Source of the DNA: Plakobranchus ocellatus
Taxonomy: Eukaryota; Mollusca; Gastropoda; Plakobranchidae
Length of the DNA stretch: 30,929 nucleotides
Direction: 5' to 3'
Assembly (NCBI GenBank): GCA_019648995.1
Contig: BLXT01007928.1
Span: 1,549,629 to 1,580,557 of the forward strand
Positions 9,727 through 20,559 of the stretch are shown here, in pieces. The position numbers and the translations under genes are program-made. The notes below the pieces were generated by a model. That model was not told the DNA's origin. It saw only the letters and a list, made by a program, of their open reading frames with translations, and made no database searches. Position 1 is the first letter of the stretch, and each line of letters begins with the position of its first letter.

Positions 9727-10706
9727 TTAGTACCCACAGCCATTTGGAGGTGGTTTTTTTTTATTTTCCCTGTCTAGAGTGTAATTCATACATGCCAACC
9801 TGAGAGTCCAAAGGGGCGAGACTGGTTTCCGTTGAGGCTTCAGAATAATTGAAGGCCGGCCTAGGAGCGTAGTTTCACTTTCACCTCTTGTTTTGAATCT
9901 TGAAGCACACGAGCATCATTCATAACGTATTTTGCTTTTTTTAATCCCTGGATTTTTTTATGACATTATTCGCAATTCAACTAAAATAAGGATTTTATGA
10001 ATATTAAGGCAAGTTTTAAGTTTGATCACTTCATTTATTTAAAGTGCAGTTAGTAGTAAGTTACAAATAAATCTTGCAAACATTAATCTTGAATCAGACT
10101 AGATCTAGTCTAAAGTATGACGTGCGGAAGTTGAATCATAGCATAGATCTACTGCAATGATCAGTTAAACAAAGCTTACATCTAATCTAGATCAAGATCA
10201 ATTTTTTTTTTTAATTGGTAAACTTCTTTTATTGGACTGATTGTTTCAAAGAATTTAACTAAATGTTGATAAAAATTAAGATCTAGACAAAATGTCCATC
10301 TAGACTGTAGTCATTTTTCATTATGTTTTATTCTTCACCTTCAGCTAGATCTAGGCTTTGAAGCTAGAGTGGATCTATAAGAATCTATAAACTCAAACAG
10401 TCCAAGGCGTAGATCTAGATCTAGTGCAGTCGAAATAGTATTAATATATCATGGTGTTTACTGCAACTAGATCTAATCATATAATCTAGTAGTTGTAATA
10501 GCCCCCTTTATTACTAATTGACTAAAGCATCTGTTTTTCCTGCTAAGTTCAATTATTTATTTAACTTAATCTAATCATCTGTGACTTAAAGAAGCCAGTC
10601 CCTTTTAGTTTAAAACCTCCTAGTCTTAACTGTGCGTTTTATGCACATCAATCATTAATGAACAGGAGATCACACATTGGGTTTAATGACTTTGTCATTA
10701 GAGAAG
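9727..10706. other. intergenic, rich in TAGATCTA palindromes
   Basis: No gene is seen. From about 10098 to 10490 the hexamer AGATCT and the fragments TAGATC / CTAGA recur many times, including a tandem TAGATCTAGATCTAG near 10411-10425. A unique-looking block with GGCCGGCCTAGG lies near 9854-9866. Confidence 0.6.
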
Positions 10707-10711
10707 GACCG

Positions 10712-11835
10712 TGTTAGGGAATAGGGGATATAACAACACAAGGTACAACAAACGACTGCACAAGAAGGACACACCAAATAAAAGGCGGAACACCGGGAAT
10801 AGGCGACAGGAAACTTATATTATAATAATAGTACTAATATAGAAGTAGGTAGTCACATAAAGAAGTAGACAGATAGATATGAGGCGAGCCAAGTACAAAA
10901 GTCCACGCACGCAGGCGCGACAATAACTATTCAGAGTGCGTTACGCAATCTTATACAATTAAATAAGGTAGTACCGTTTAAATCCACTCACGAGGAAACT
11001 CTCCTCAAATTACCTCTTAGATCAATAGACACATAGGTGCTTAGGAATTAATAGGTATGATCTTTAGATATAGCTTAGAGATATAATTTACCGCGATAAT
11101 TAATTATAATAGATCTAGTCTCAGGTACAATTAATAGATATAAATAATATATATATAGATTTAAGTTCACTCGCACAAGCACACGCTTCTAAACTAAATC
11201 CATCGGTGATTCCCGTCCGTTGAGCTTCAGTAGAATAGATCCAAGGTCCAGCACTTAAATAGAGACAATAGTCCGGGGTCCAGATGTACACTTATAGTTC
11301 TCAACAATTACCAGTCCAACTGGGTTCAGCTAATTACGTTCTCAACACTGTCAAATACTGTCACTGAGATCTCATACTCAACCATAACTTTGTTAACTGC
11401 TTTATGTCACAATTCAATCACTAGTCCACACAGGACGATAACCCTTACGCGAGGGACAATGCAGGTAATACAATACCGTTCTCAAATATAAATTGATAGA
11501 CTTAAAGATAAGTCTTCCTAGGCACACAGCCTCAGGAAATCACAAAACTTAGATCATTCAGCAGGTCCCGTGGTAGGGAGAATAAAAATATACTATCTGC
11601 AGTCGAAATATCTAAACTGCCCAGGATAGTTTTTGACTCCTCTGTAAGTGCGATAAAATAAGACGTGTGTGCCCTGTACAAGCGACGAAAATGGAGTGAT
11701 CTCTTGCAGCCAAAATCCTCCGATCTGCAGTCCCGTCCGGCTTGTGCTGTCACGAGCTGAACTACCAATCACAACACACACCAAACATTCAACTTTACTC
11801 AGCTAACATAACACATGACTACATTAGTCCTAACA
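10712..11835. mobile_element. solo LTR of a retrotransposon, 1,124 bp
   Basis: The block begins TGTTAGG and ends CCTAACA, the TG...CA ends with short inverted repeats expected of an LTR. It is flanked by identical 5-bp sequences GACCG at 10707-10711 and 11836-11840, a typical integrase target duplication. Base composition is less AT-biased than its surroundings. No gag or pol is adjacent and no second LTR is in the window, so it is best read as a solo LTR left by recombination. Orientation and family (Gypsy, BEL or Copia) cannot be told. Open frames inside are not credible genes. Confidence 0.85.
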
Positions 11836-11840
11836 GACCG

Positions 11841-13282
11841 AAAGAAAAATAAAATAATTATCATTGTAATAAATGAAGTTAAATGTTTTTCAAATGTTTG
11901 CTTACAAGTAAATCTCAGTTACAAGTATATTTTTTACCTCTTTGTTTTTTTCACATTTTTCACAGCTAAAACAGAATTTTTAAAAACTCTCTCTCTTTCT
12001 TTCCTATTTTTTTCCTTCATCAGTCTTTTGTTTTTTATCGTTTTTTCTTTTTCATTTCTCTCTTTTGGATCTTTTTCTGTTTCTCTCTCTCTCTCTCTCT
12101 CTCTCTCATTCACTTCAACTTCTATTCATTACTATTGCGATAAAAAAAAAATGTCTAGTCTACACCGCCTTAAAGGATGGAGTTTAATGTGGTACATGTT
12201 TTTTTTTTTTTACCTGATTGATAAGAACTTTAGGCTGAATTTGTTTTCATACTTTAATCATAAACTTTACAAAGACCTACTGATAGCTTACTTTATCAAA
12301 CCTTCTTCTTACTCTCTCTCTCACTGCCGTTCCAAATACTTGATAACTTTAATACATTTATTACTAAAAGTTTTCCTTTATAATATATACAGACCGTAAC
12401 TTTTGTGTTTATTATTTCTTTCCCTTTCTCTTTCTTTTGATTGTATGTGGTTATCGTTGACTCCATCACCTGCACCCTTTTGTCTCTTTTCATTTTTCTG
12501 TCTTTCATTTTTTTAAACAGCATATCAATGTTTTCTATATTAAAGAGTACAGAAATGTTAAAATTGATGAAAACAAAATAAAAGTTAGATCAATGCGTTT
12601 AATGATGACTAACTAGAGTCTAGATGTAGACCTATGACACTTAGCCTAGCGCAAAGAGGAGTAGACAATTCTATAGCGCAGCGCACTTCAGCAGCCCAGC
12701 AGTGCAGTGGACTTTCAGTTGTTCCGCTGCCGAGGCCGAAAAGCAGGCTTGTTTAGATATGTACGCTTGGATGCCAACAAATTTTTTTGCTGTTGGGCTA
12801 ACCCAGCTCTAAAACAGTGAAATGTAGCATTTATTGAAAATTCAATGATTTCTGCTAAAAAAAAACAACACACGTTTTCAAGATAAAGAAATGGAAAAGA
12901 GTACCTTATGACATTTTTTTCTCTGAAACAGCAAAGTCTTGAAGCAGATATGAAACGCCTTCAACTCAGTTATTACAGGATGCCTTCACACTACTCTTTA
13001 TCGTGAGTTCAAGAAGTTTCTAAACTCATGGCTTTTTGTCTTTTCCCGAACAGATGGAAATCCAAGCATACACATACTTCTTTTTTACCTGTACTCTTTG
13101 CTAGTCTTTACAATAATCTACACATGTATAAGAATGGCGATACTTGGGGAAGATTTGCTAAGGATCAAACTATACCACCCAGCAGCAACAAGTATGATAA
13201 CTAACAAGGCATGTTTACTGCCTCTTTCCGTTCTCTGTAACAAACTTCTTGCCTGTAAATGTCAGATCTGACAGAGATATAC
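11841..13282. other. intergenic, pyrimidine-rich, no supported gene
   Basis: Roughly 11980-12530 is dominated by T and CT runs, including a (TC)n microsatellite at 12083-12107; the long frame across it is a low-complexity artefact rich in Ser, Leu and Phe. A GC-richer patch at about 12600-12770 (AGCGCAGCGCACTTCAGCAG and surroundings) may be a repeat fragment but was not identified. Confidence 0.6.
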
Positions 13283-13438
13283 CTATAGGAGAGGCAGTAA
13301 GCATATTGTGTGTTATCACACATTTTGGTGGCAGTACAGTTCGAGCCTAACTGTAGCATCTTTGTGATTGCTGTATTCACTATCAGTATCAGAATACACG
13401 CTATAATAAAAATGGAAAGCAGAAGAGCCTTCACGTTA
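13283..13438 (-). CDS. candidate exon of a Cys-rich secreted or membrane protein
   Basis: Reading the minus strand, a long pyrimidine tract ending ATCTAACAG precedes the exon and CTATAG|GTATATC follows it. In the phase with 2 nt borrowed from upstream, it encodes a hydrophobic segment VKALLLSIFIIACILILIV, like a signal peptide or anchor, then a Cys cluster GSNCTATKMCDNTQYAYC, whose C-x5-C-x7-C spacing recalls EB-type or similar Cys modules. There is no ATG before the hydrophobic part, so an upstream exon would be needed, and none was recognised. The exon edge overlaps a tandem duplication. It could be a fortuitous open frame. Confidence 0.28.
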
Positions 13439-13650
13439 CTGTTAGATAAGGAAGGAGAACATAAAAAGAGAGAACATTATGTTCATTTTCATTTACTTTT
13501 TATTTAAACATACTTGTAATTTAATAATTGAAATAAATTAGCCAAAGAGCCTACGTGTTAAATAAGGAAGGACGGAAAAAGGAAAGAGCGTTATATTAAT
13601 ATTCATTGACTTTTCATTTGAAGGCAATTTAATAATTGTAATGCATTATC
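13423..13650. repeat. degenerate tandem duplication, about 120 bp unit
   Basis: AAGAGCCTTCACGTTA near 13423 recurs as AAGAGCCTACGTGTTA near 13545. Both are followed by ATAAGGAAGGA, then A/G-rich sequence, then TTCATT..ACTTTT.ATTT, then AATTTAATAATTG. Copy 1 is about 13423-13536 and copy 2 about 13545-13650. Confidence 0.75.
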
Positions 13651-14254
13651 ATTTAACAAATAAACAAAATTGAGTTTTCAACATTTACAATTAACAACTG
13701 CAAAACACTATCGGAGCAAAATGAAGGGCAGTATCGTCACGACTATTTGTCATTCAGTTTTTTCCACACTCACGGAAAAATTTTTATTAGTAATATTAAG
13801 CTCTGCTGCTTAATAATGAAAGGTCTGTTACACGCCTTTGACATGTAAGCCTTGGCCATTGAAGCCGAAAGGCAATGTTTGACCATACATGGGTTACATA
13901 ATATACGCGATACTGCTCTTCAAGTGGCGAAAGCGGTTTGACTTTCAGCAATCGGCAGTCAAAAGAAATGAAGTATCATTATCATATCATACACAAGTGA
14001 AGACTCGGCGGCTTTAATTGTTTTATCTTAGCCTCCCGGAGAGCTGGTTGGTGGTGGTGGCACGAATATCTAGCACAGATCATCTTCTTTTGTTTTTTCA
14101 GCTCTCAGATAGCACTATAGCCTAGTCTGTCGCCGACTATCACATTTTCAAGGTTATGCATGTAATAATGCGTTCAGTGATTACAAGCCAATCCGTTTTT
14201 CATATTTCATCCAGTTTTTGTTGTTGTTTTGTTTTAATACTCAAAAAATGTCCC
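13651..14254. other. intergenic, nothing recognised
   Basis: AT-rich sequence with no supported gene, splice-consistent exon or clear repeat boundary. Confidence 0.5.
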
Positions 14255-14259
14255 AACAT

Positions 14260-14532
14260 CATAGTAAGTAATGTGAGACCCATACTTGGTCCAAGCGCCG
14301 GGGAAACAGGAGAAGGGTCCAGATTGTTTGCCAACGGCATTCTGAGGTAGTTTGCCATTGCTTTCCTCGACGCCTTTACTTTCGCCGAGTCGTAAGATAC
14401 CTAGCTACCCATTTAGTGCTGGGTGGACACAGGAGAGTAATGAAAATTGTCTTGGCTCGAGCTGGGATTCGAACATCGGACCTTTCAGTTGGTGGCCAAT
14501 TGCCATATCACATGGCCAGCCGAAGTTTCCCT
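14260..14532 (-). repeat. tRNA-derived SINE
   Basis: On the minus strand the segment from about 14518 downward resembles a tRNA promoter: an A-box-like TGGCCATGTGA (14508-14518) and a B box GTTCGAATCCC (14464-14474), about 34 nt apart as in tRNA genes. The body below (GTGTCCACCCAGCAC, AGGTATCTTACGACTCGG and so on) is far more complex than its neighbours. Such tRNA-headed SINEs are common in molluscs. Exact ends and family are not determined. Confidence 0.7.
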
Positions 14533-16200
14533 CCCCCCACCCCCTTTTTTTTAATGCATTAAAACTTCCCCAGATTTAGAAATACAATAATCATAAATTG
14601 TAAACACATTCTAAGCTTAAGATTGACCTGTAGCAATAGTGTAAGACTCCGTTATGGAAAATCAGGAAATTTTTTCCTTTTATTTAAGATATTATCTTCA
14701 CCCTATCAAAGCAGTAAAATTTTATTGTCATGCGATTATTCTTGACAAAATCATCGTCATCATACATTGCATTCATGATGTTGTTATTATTTTATCATCG
14801 ATCACAGTTAGCAACTATCATTTTTGTTATTTCACCATTATCATAATTTTTTTTTTTTTTTTTGCTAACATGAACAACAAGCATTTTGTAATGACTATTT
14901 TACTAAAGTTAAGCCCTTGTATAATGTCTTAAATCATGTTTAAAACATTAATCCTCAACATTTCAATATTTCATTTTTTTTATGACAGTAATTCTGTGTG
15001 TCCTGTTGCAAGTAAAGAAATGGATTCTCTAACAACAAAAATCAATTTATGGCTCTTTTAATGCCACTGTTTGCCAGTGAAACACGAATAAAAATAAAGC
15101 TATTGTAGGCGTTTGCTTTCAACATGTTCACTTAGAGGAACAATGATCTATTACGCTAGCTCTTTTATGGAAATGTATTATAAAGGTAGGATTCTTTTTT
15201 TTTTTTTTTCCTCCTCTCCAAAACTTTCTTCGACACAATTTCCATGAGAATAAGTTCAAATCGTATTAAAAGTTATTTTGGGAAGTATATAAAAGATTTT
15301 AAGTTAATTTCACCCCAAATTTTCGCCAATGCTGATGTTCTCTTTTGCAAAAAAAAAATTCTTGAACTACTTTTCATAAACTATAAATAATAGTCTCCTA
15401 TTTTTTATTAATTAATTATACCTGGCAAAAAAATTGAATGGCAATCCGCGAATTGACAATTGAGCTTCTAATGTCTGCAATGGCTCCCAATGAAGTTTGC
15501 CATACTTTAGTACCGGTATTATTCCCATATTGGTTTGTATTAGGATTAAGAACATTCCATACAACGAGCCTTGGCTGTTATAAAATTTTGTGATGTTCCG
15601 TGTCAGGATTTCATAGGACTCATGGTTCACTAAGATTTTGTTTTTCAACTTTTAGATTTATATATATAACTGATTCGTTCTACCAGAATAGGTTATGTAA
15701 ATTAAGACATAAAACGCTAATGGAAAGATTCGCAAGAGTATTCTTTGCCCATGGTTTACTTGAAAATAAGCAGGCCTAGGATTTTTAGCACACCTCTATA
15801 TTTAAATTTCAAAAGGTGCGAAAACTATTTAGAAAAATCTAAACCTGGTAAGGTTTCATCTTATATCTCTTTGGTTTTTCTATCTTTTTGTCCTGGGCAG
15901 CTTGGACAAAGAAAGAGAAAGAGATAGATTAGGTCAATAGACTTAAATTGAAAGCTTAACCTACACACAAAATGCAGTTTGAAAAAAAAAATGAGAAGAA
16001 GGTGATACCTGAAGCTGAAAATAAAACGAAAATGCCAAATCCAACTGACGAATCTAACAGAATTGCTCTACTGCCCTGATTATATGGGACATCTGCGCTG
16101 TTTTCGCGCGGTATTTCTGCATGCAACACTCCTGTAAACGTTAATACAGGGATATGCCACGAGCATTGTGATGAATGTCCGTGTTACTGACACTGGTATT
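14533..16200. other. intergenic, no supported gene
   Basis: AT-rich with long T runs (14849-14863, 15196-15210). A 78-codon minus-strand frame at 15412-15648 has a protein-like composition but no recognised motif or splice context. Nothing else can be supported. Confidence 0.5.
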
Positions 16201-16541
16201 GTTTTCATTTACAATGGAAATAGAGGAAGGGAGCCAACTGGACAGCAGGGGCATTCCATTTCTTCTCTGAACCTTAGCATGCCTGACTGCTGGACCTGGA
16301 TGTCTGCCCCGAATTAATCATTCGAACGCTTTATGTTCAGTTAATTTCTCCTTTACCAGCCCTTACATGTTCTGCAGACACAACTTCTGTACATCCCCAG
16401 GATGCAAGTTCTCTTACTTATGACTTTTTTACATGACATTTTTATGGAAGCTGTAGATTAGTTTTATCCAAAAGAGACGTCGAGAACAAGAAATCTACGG
16501 CAAACTGCAGTTTGAATGTTCCTCTCTATGCTGACTTGTAG

Positions 16542-16817
16542 TGTAATGATCTGGACAACTCTCCAAATGACTTTGAGTTAGGAAATAGCTATTTATACGA
16601 TATTGACACAGTAACTAGTGACAATGATCCGGATGTCCTACTTTTCGTTTCAAAGCCAGCTGAAATGAAGAATTTACCAATGAGGCAGAAGATATATAAA
16701 ACTCTCCTCTGGTGGATTTCACAAAGGAAAAAGGCCGAAGCACCTACAGGAGTTACAATGCATTTGGTGCAGTTTCTGCTACAGGAGCTAATCAAGCTGC
16801 TACATGGGCTGCTATAA
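16542..16817 (+). pseudogene. BESS-motif coding relic or exon
   Basis: A frame open from a TAG at 16539 to a TAA at 16815 contains DPDVLLFVSKPAEMKNLP followed by a basic, helical MRQKIYKTLLWW segment. This fits the BESS motif (acidic start, LF.S..P.MK.LP, then K.....LL), which lies at the C-terminus of many MADF-BESS DNA-binding proteins and some transposon accessory proteins. The upstream half is acidic (NDLDNSPNDFE, DIDTVTSDND). No MADF domain or start codon was found upstream and the reading frame does not continue cleanly, so it is probably a decayed gene, retrocopy or transposon ORF. BESS assignment is by eye. Confidence 0.4.
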
Positions 16818-17421
16818 ACGCCGGCGACTTGACAATGTCAACATTCTTTGCAGAAGCAATAACAAACAATGACACATCAAGAGCCTCCCAGTCGTTCCGT
16901 CCCACCCCTGTCGCCACTTCACGAATTGAATTCCCTTGGAATCTGGACTAGGCCCGGGCAATTTTATGGCAGATGGCTGAAGGTAAAAACTATGCAATCC
17001 AATTCAAATATGAAGAAATTCTCAACAATGACTCAAACTTCAGATTTTTCTGCACGAAGAAAAAAAACAATGCTCTATAATGCCACCCTTTTTGCCCTCA
17101 AAAGCACCAAGAAAAACAAAAAGATCACCTTCTGAGGAAAAAAAAAGGACACACATCATCAAAACACAAGCAAGGGAGGAGGAAAGTATAGCATACTCCT
17201 GCTTTTATCTTTAAAAGATTATCCAGCGGCCACATCAAAGCGTGTACTTTCGACTGTAACTGTCAGCGCTTTTATCATTTTTTAAAAATGAGATCGCAGT
17301 GTATGCAGTGCTCCATGTGGCCTTGGCATTTATTTTCTCGCAGATCTAATTAAATCACACCATGCTTGTGACACTCCATTCAAAAGCATTTGGCACTCGA
17401 CTTATATTTTTTTTCTAACAG

Positions 17422-17727
17422 ATGCCAGAACCGCAACAGGATCATTGTAACCAAGTTTTTGTTTGCTATGTGAAGCAATGTGTATCTGGACAAATTAGAG
17501 CATTGATTTTGTTTATTCTGCAACTGCACACGCTACTCAGAGATTTCGCGTGTAATGGGCGACAGTACTCTCCGTGGGCGGCAAGATCCAACAAAATACT
17601 TCATTCACTCAAGGAAATGTCGTCAAGCGACTTTTTCGACCCCAAGGAAATGGTAAATAAATTGAAAAACCAAGACCCTTATGATGCAGACGAGAAAGCT
17701 GCCTATTATGAACCAGGTTACTGCTGA
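17422..17727 (+). CDS. unidentified 101-codon frame behind an acceptor-like site
   Basis: A T-rich TTTTTTTCTAACAG lies directly before ATG 17422, as if this were a terminal exon. The frame reads MPEPQQDHCNQVFVCYVKQ, a hydrophobic middle (ALILFILQLHTLL), and an acidic tail with SSSDFFDPKEMVNKLK and DPYDADEKAAYYEPGYC. I do not recognise it. It may belong with the BESS relic 0.6 kb upstream as the end of the same decayed gene, or be chance. Confidence 0.25.
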   Translation: MPEPQQDHCNQVFVCYVKQCVSGQIRALILFILQLHTLLRDFACNGRQYSPWAARSNKILHSLKEMSSSDFFDPKEMVNKLKNQDPYDADEKAAYYEPGYC

Positions 17728-17777
17728 AATACTACAGAATGGATCTGATGAGCCGGACAAAATCATTAGAGAATTAT

Positions 17778-18146
17778 GATGGTGAAAAATATATACATCT
17801 TTAATTTGCAATACTAGCGCAATCAACTGGAATTACAGCTGGAAAAAAGTCTCATTTCTGTGTGTGTATTAAAACCTTTATTTTTTTTTGTTTCACATCT
17901 TGCCAACGAAAGAGGAGCAAAAGGATGCATACCTTTACACTTTTTCCCTAGGAGTAGATGATGAAAAATATATCTTTGATTTACAGCAGTAGGTAATGAA
18001 CTGGAATTACAGCTGGAAAAAAAATCTCATTTCTGTGTGTGTATTAAAACCTTTTTTTTTTTCACAGCTTGCCAACTTCTAAAACAATTTCAAAGAAAGA
18101 GGAGCAAAAGGATGCATACCTTTAAACTTTTTTTTCCTAGCGGTAG
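17778..18146. repeat. tandem duplication, 179-bp period, two copies
   Basis: Copy 1 (17778-17956) and copy 2 (17957-18146) share GAAAAATATAT, ACTGGAATTACAGCTGGAAA, CTCATTTCTGTGTGTGTATT and GAGGAGCAAAAGGATGCATA in the same order, with indels mainly in T runs and a 22-nt difference before GAAAGAGG. Confidence 0.9.
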
Positions 18147-18190
18147 TTTATGTAGATAATCAATAAAATCATTTTCTGTTGTCTATCGAT

Positions 18191-18494
18191 CGTCAAGACG
18201 TGACTACATGCATTATACATGTAAATTGCTATTACTCGAGGTTAGTTTTATATTACTGATATTGAAGTTTTTTTGTTCTCATTTTCGGTAGGTACAGAAA
18301 TCTAACTTTTAGTATGATAATTATTGAAAACAATCGTCAAGACGTGACTACATGCATTATACATATAATTGTATATACATGTAAATTGCTATTGCTCGAG
18401 GTTAGTTTTATATTACAGATGTTGAAGTTTTTTTGTTCTCATTTTTCGGTAGGTACAGAAGTCTAACTTTTAGTATGATAATTATTGAAAACAA
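18191..18494. repeat. tandem duplication, 144-bp period, two copies
   Basis: CGTCAAGACGTGACTACATG starts both copies (18191 and 18335), which stay nearly identical through TAGTATGATAATTATTGAAA. Copy 2 has a small insertion near 18365-18380 (ATAATTGTATATAC). The high identity suggests a recent event. Confidence 0.95.
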
Positions 18495-19039
18495 TAATTT
18501 ATTTCCTTATCATGTTGGGTGGTTAGTTATTTATTTTTAGCTTTTAGTGTTTTTATCAGGTTTTTTTCCACCCCGACATACTCCTTCGGTTTATTACATG
18601 CTGAACCATATGATACAGACTGCTTTTGATTGGTGTTCATTAGGGATTGTTGATGTTGAAATCGTGCAAATCTCTTAAGAAACATTTCATGCACATTGTA
18701 AAGCAATCTTTTTTGCGTAAATAAATCTAACAGATGTGTTGACCTTGCTTTAGTTTAATCTGCAACATTCTTGTCTTGTATGTGATGACATACACTACAA
18801 AAACTATTTGTTTGAATTTCTCTTTCATTTTATTGGTAATGTTCCTGTATATGTACGATACAAGATTGTTGATATCAACGCTTATTTTTATAATTACGAA
18901 ATTCCTCATCCTGTATGTCCTCTAGTTTTGAGAATAAATGGTAATTATGGCCTTTTTGATCACAAACAATGTGGTGTGGTGTGATCCATATGGGTACCTA
19001 ATAAATTCTTAGTTTCGAAAGTTATCTAAAAATCCCCCC
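18495..19039. other. intergenic, no supported gene
   Basis: AT-rich sequence leading to the assembly gap; it ends in a C run. No exon or repeat was recognised. Confidence 0.5.
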
Positions 19040-19090
19040 NNNNNNNNNNNNNNNNNNNNNNNNNNNNNNNNNNNNNNNNNNNNNNNNNNN
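19040..19090. other. assembly gap, 51 Ns
   Basis: Unknown bases. The gap lies about 20 bp outside the left end of the 4.8-kb inverted-repeat element and directly after a C run, so a repeat-related assembly break is likely. Confidence 0.99.
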
Positions 19091-19923
19091 AATATCGCTT
19101 GGAGGAGTAGCGGGTGGTATTGATTACTGCCGTAAGCGCCGCTGGGCAAAAATTTTCAGGAGGTTGAAAAAACTTTCCCATTTCGACAATTCTTAACCAA
19201 ATCTCTCATACATCGGAGTGAAAGCTGTTTTTCTGTGTATCTTTCTTTTTCTATGGAATTTTTTTTTATAATCTTCATTGGTATCTGAGTTATAGGACAT
19301 AAGGCAGTTGTGAAGTTGCTAAAATATTTTAATTACTGCCGTAAGGGCACTTGCGGTGCTTTTGAATCGAAAATTCGTCATTGATTAGAGCCGTAAGGGA
19401 ACGACTTAATGTTGTAAAAACGACTTACACCAAGTCCCAAATATATAGTTACATAGCTGTTGAGCACTTACGGTACAGGGTAGCAAAATTTAATACCAAA
19501 GAAAACCATTTTTTTAGCTCGGCATTTTCAATCTTGCATGTTTGTTTTATCTTTGGCGTTATTTATTTTTTTTTTTTCGAGGTTCGGGGTGGAGGTAGGG
19601 ATATACGAGTTTAGCTTGAAATTTGATCGATATTTAAATGTTCTTATGCATGATAGTTTATAGAGAACCTTGCAAACAAAAAAGCACATTTTTCTAACCC
19701 CTAATAGCAATCGTAATGGTTTTTTTTTTATTAGCAATGCATCGTTTATACCGATCAACTTTGTAGCAAAGTTTCCTGCTAAGTAAAGAAGAGAAAGCCC
19801 AAGTGCTATGTCAATCGTATAATGCATTCATGGAAACCTGCAAATTAGCGACATTGGAAATCCAACCAAAAAAATGAACATGTAAAATAAACCTTTATGT
19901 CTGCTAGGCTCTGCCTCACCGTG

Positions 19924-20165
19924 CTTCTGTCTCTGTCTGTCTGTCTGTCTGTCTGTTTCTCTCTCTCTCTCTCTTTCTCTCTTTTCTCGATCCTCTTCTT
20001 TTTCTCCCTCTTTGTTTCTCCCCCTTTATCTTTCTCTCTATCAGTCTCTCTGCTTTTCTATCTTCTCCCGATCATTCCAGCTCTTTCTCTTCGCTTTATT
20101 TCTAAGTTTTCTTATCTCTCTTACATTTCCTTATCTCCCTTCTCGTTCTTTTCTTTTCATTATTT
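19924..20165. repeat. (TCTG)n/(TC)n microsatellite and long pyrimidine block
   Basis: It starts with CTGT units, passes into TC repeats, then about 180 bp of imperfect C/T sequence. The open frames on the plus strand here are low-complexity Ser/Leu/Phe artefacts. Confidence 0.9.
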
Positions 20166-20528
20166 TCAGTATTTTTGGCCCTCCCATGCTATTGATATGA
20201 CTAAGTGTAATCATGTGAGAAGATAGATACCGATTCGCAAGCAGTGCATTAAGGTTATGCATTGCACCATACACATGTGTGTACAAATTATTGTTCAACG
20301 AAAAACAAAAACAGGTCTCTCTGGCCTTTGCTCATCAAGAAATTTAGTGGGAGCCATCGATCCCCAGATCTACTACTCTCAGACGATATAATATGTGTGC
20401 CTTACCTTACAGTCAAGTGTTTCTATTCTGATTCTTTTTAGCGTGAAGTCGTGAACTTGTTTATCATTTGCTATTCATAATCATGGCGTTTTATTAGCTT
20501 AATATCTTTTGAACATGCTGAATTTTTC

Positions 20529-20529
<1 letters not shown>

Positions 20530-20554
<25 letters not shown>
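20530..20554. repeat. 25-nt poly(T) tract
   Basis: An uninterrupted T run inside the inverted-repeat element. It might be the reversed tail of a small retroposon, but no SINE body was identified next to it. Confidence 0.8.

Positions 20555-20559
<5 letters not shown>

Noticed and set aside
11532-11784. Minus-strand frames of 63 and 78 codons
   Set aside because: Both lie inside the LTR in overlapping frames; LTRs do not normally encode proteins.
11815-12399. 194-codon open frame, the second longest in the window
   Set aside because: Composition is driven by CT and T runs; no domain, and it starts at the edge of the solo LTR.
15412-15648. 78-codon minus-strand frame with protein-like composition
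   Set aside because: No recognised motif, no convincing splice sites and no neighbouring exon; kept only as a note.
19897-20226. 109-codon Ser/Leu/Phe frame
   Set aside because: Low-complexity translation of a pyrimidine-rich microsatellite block.
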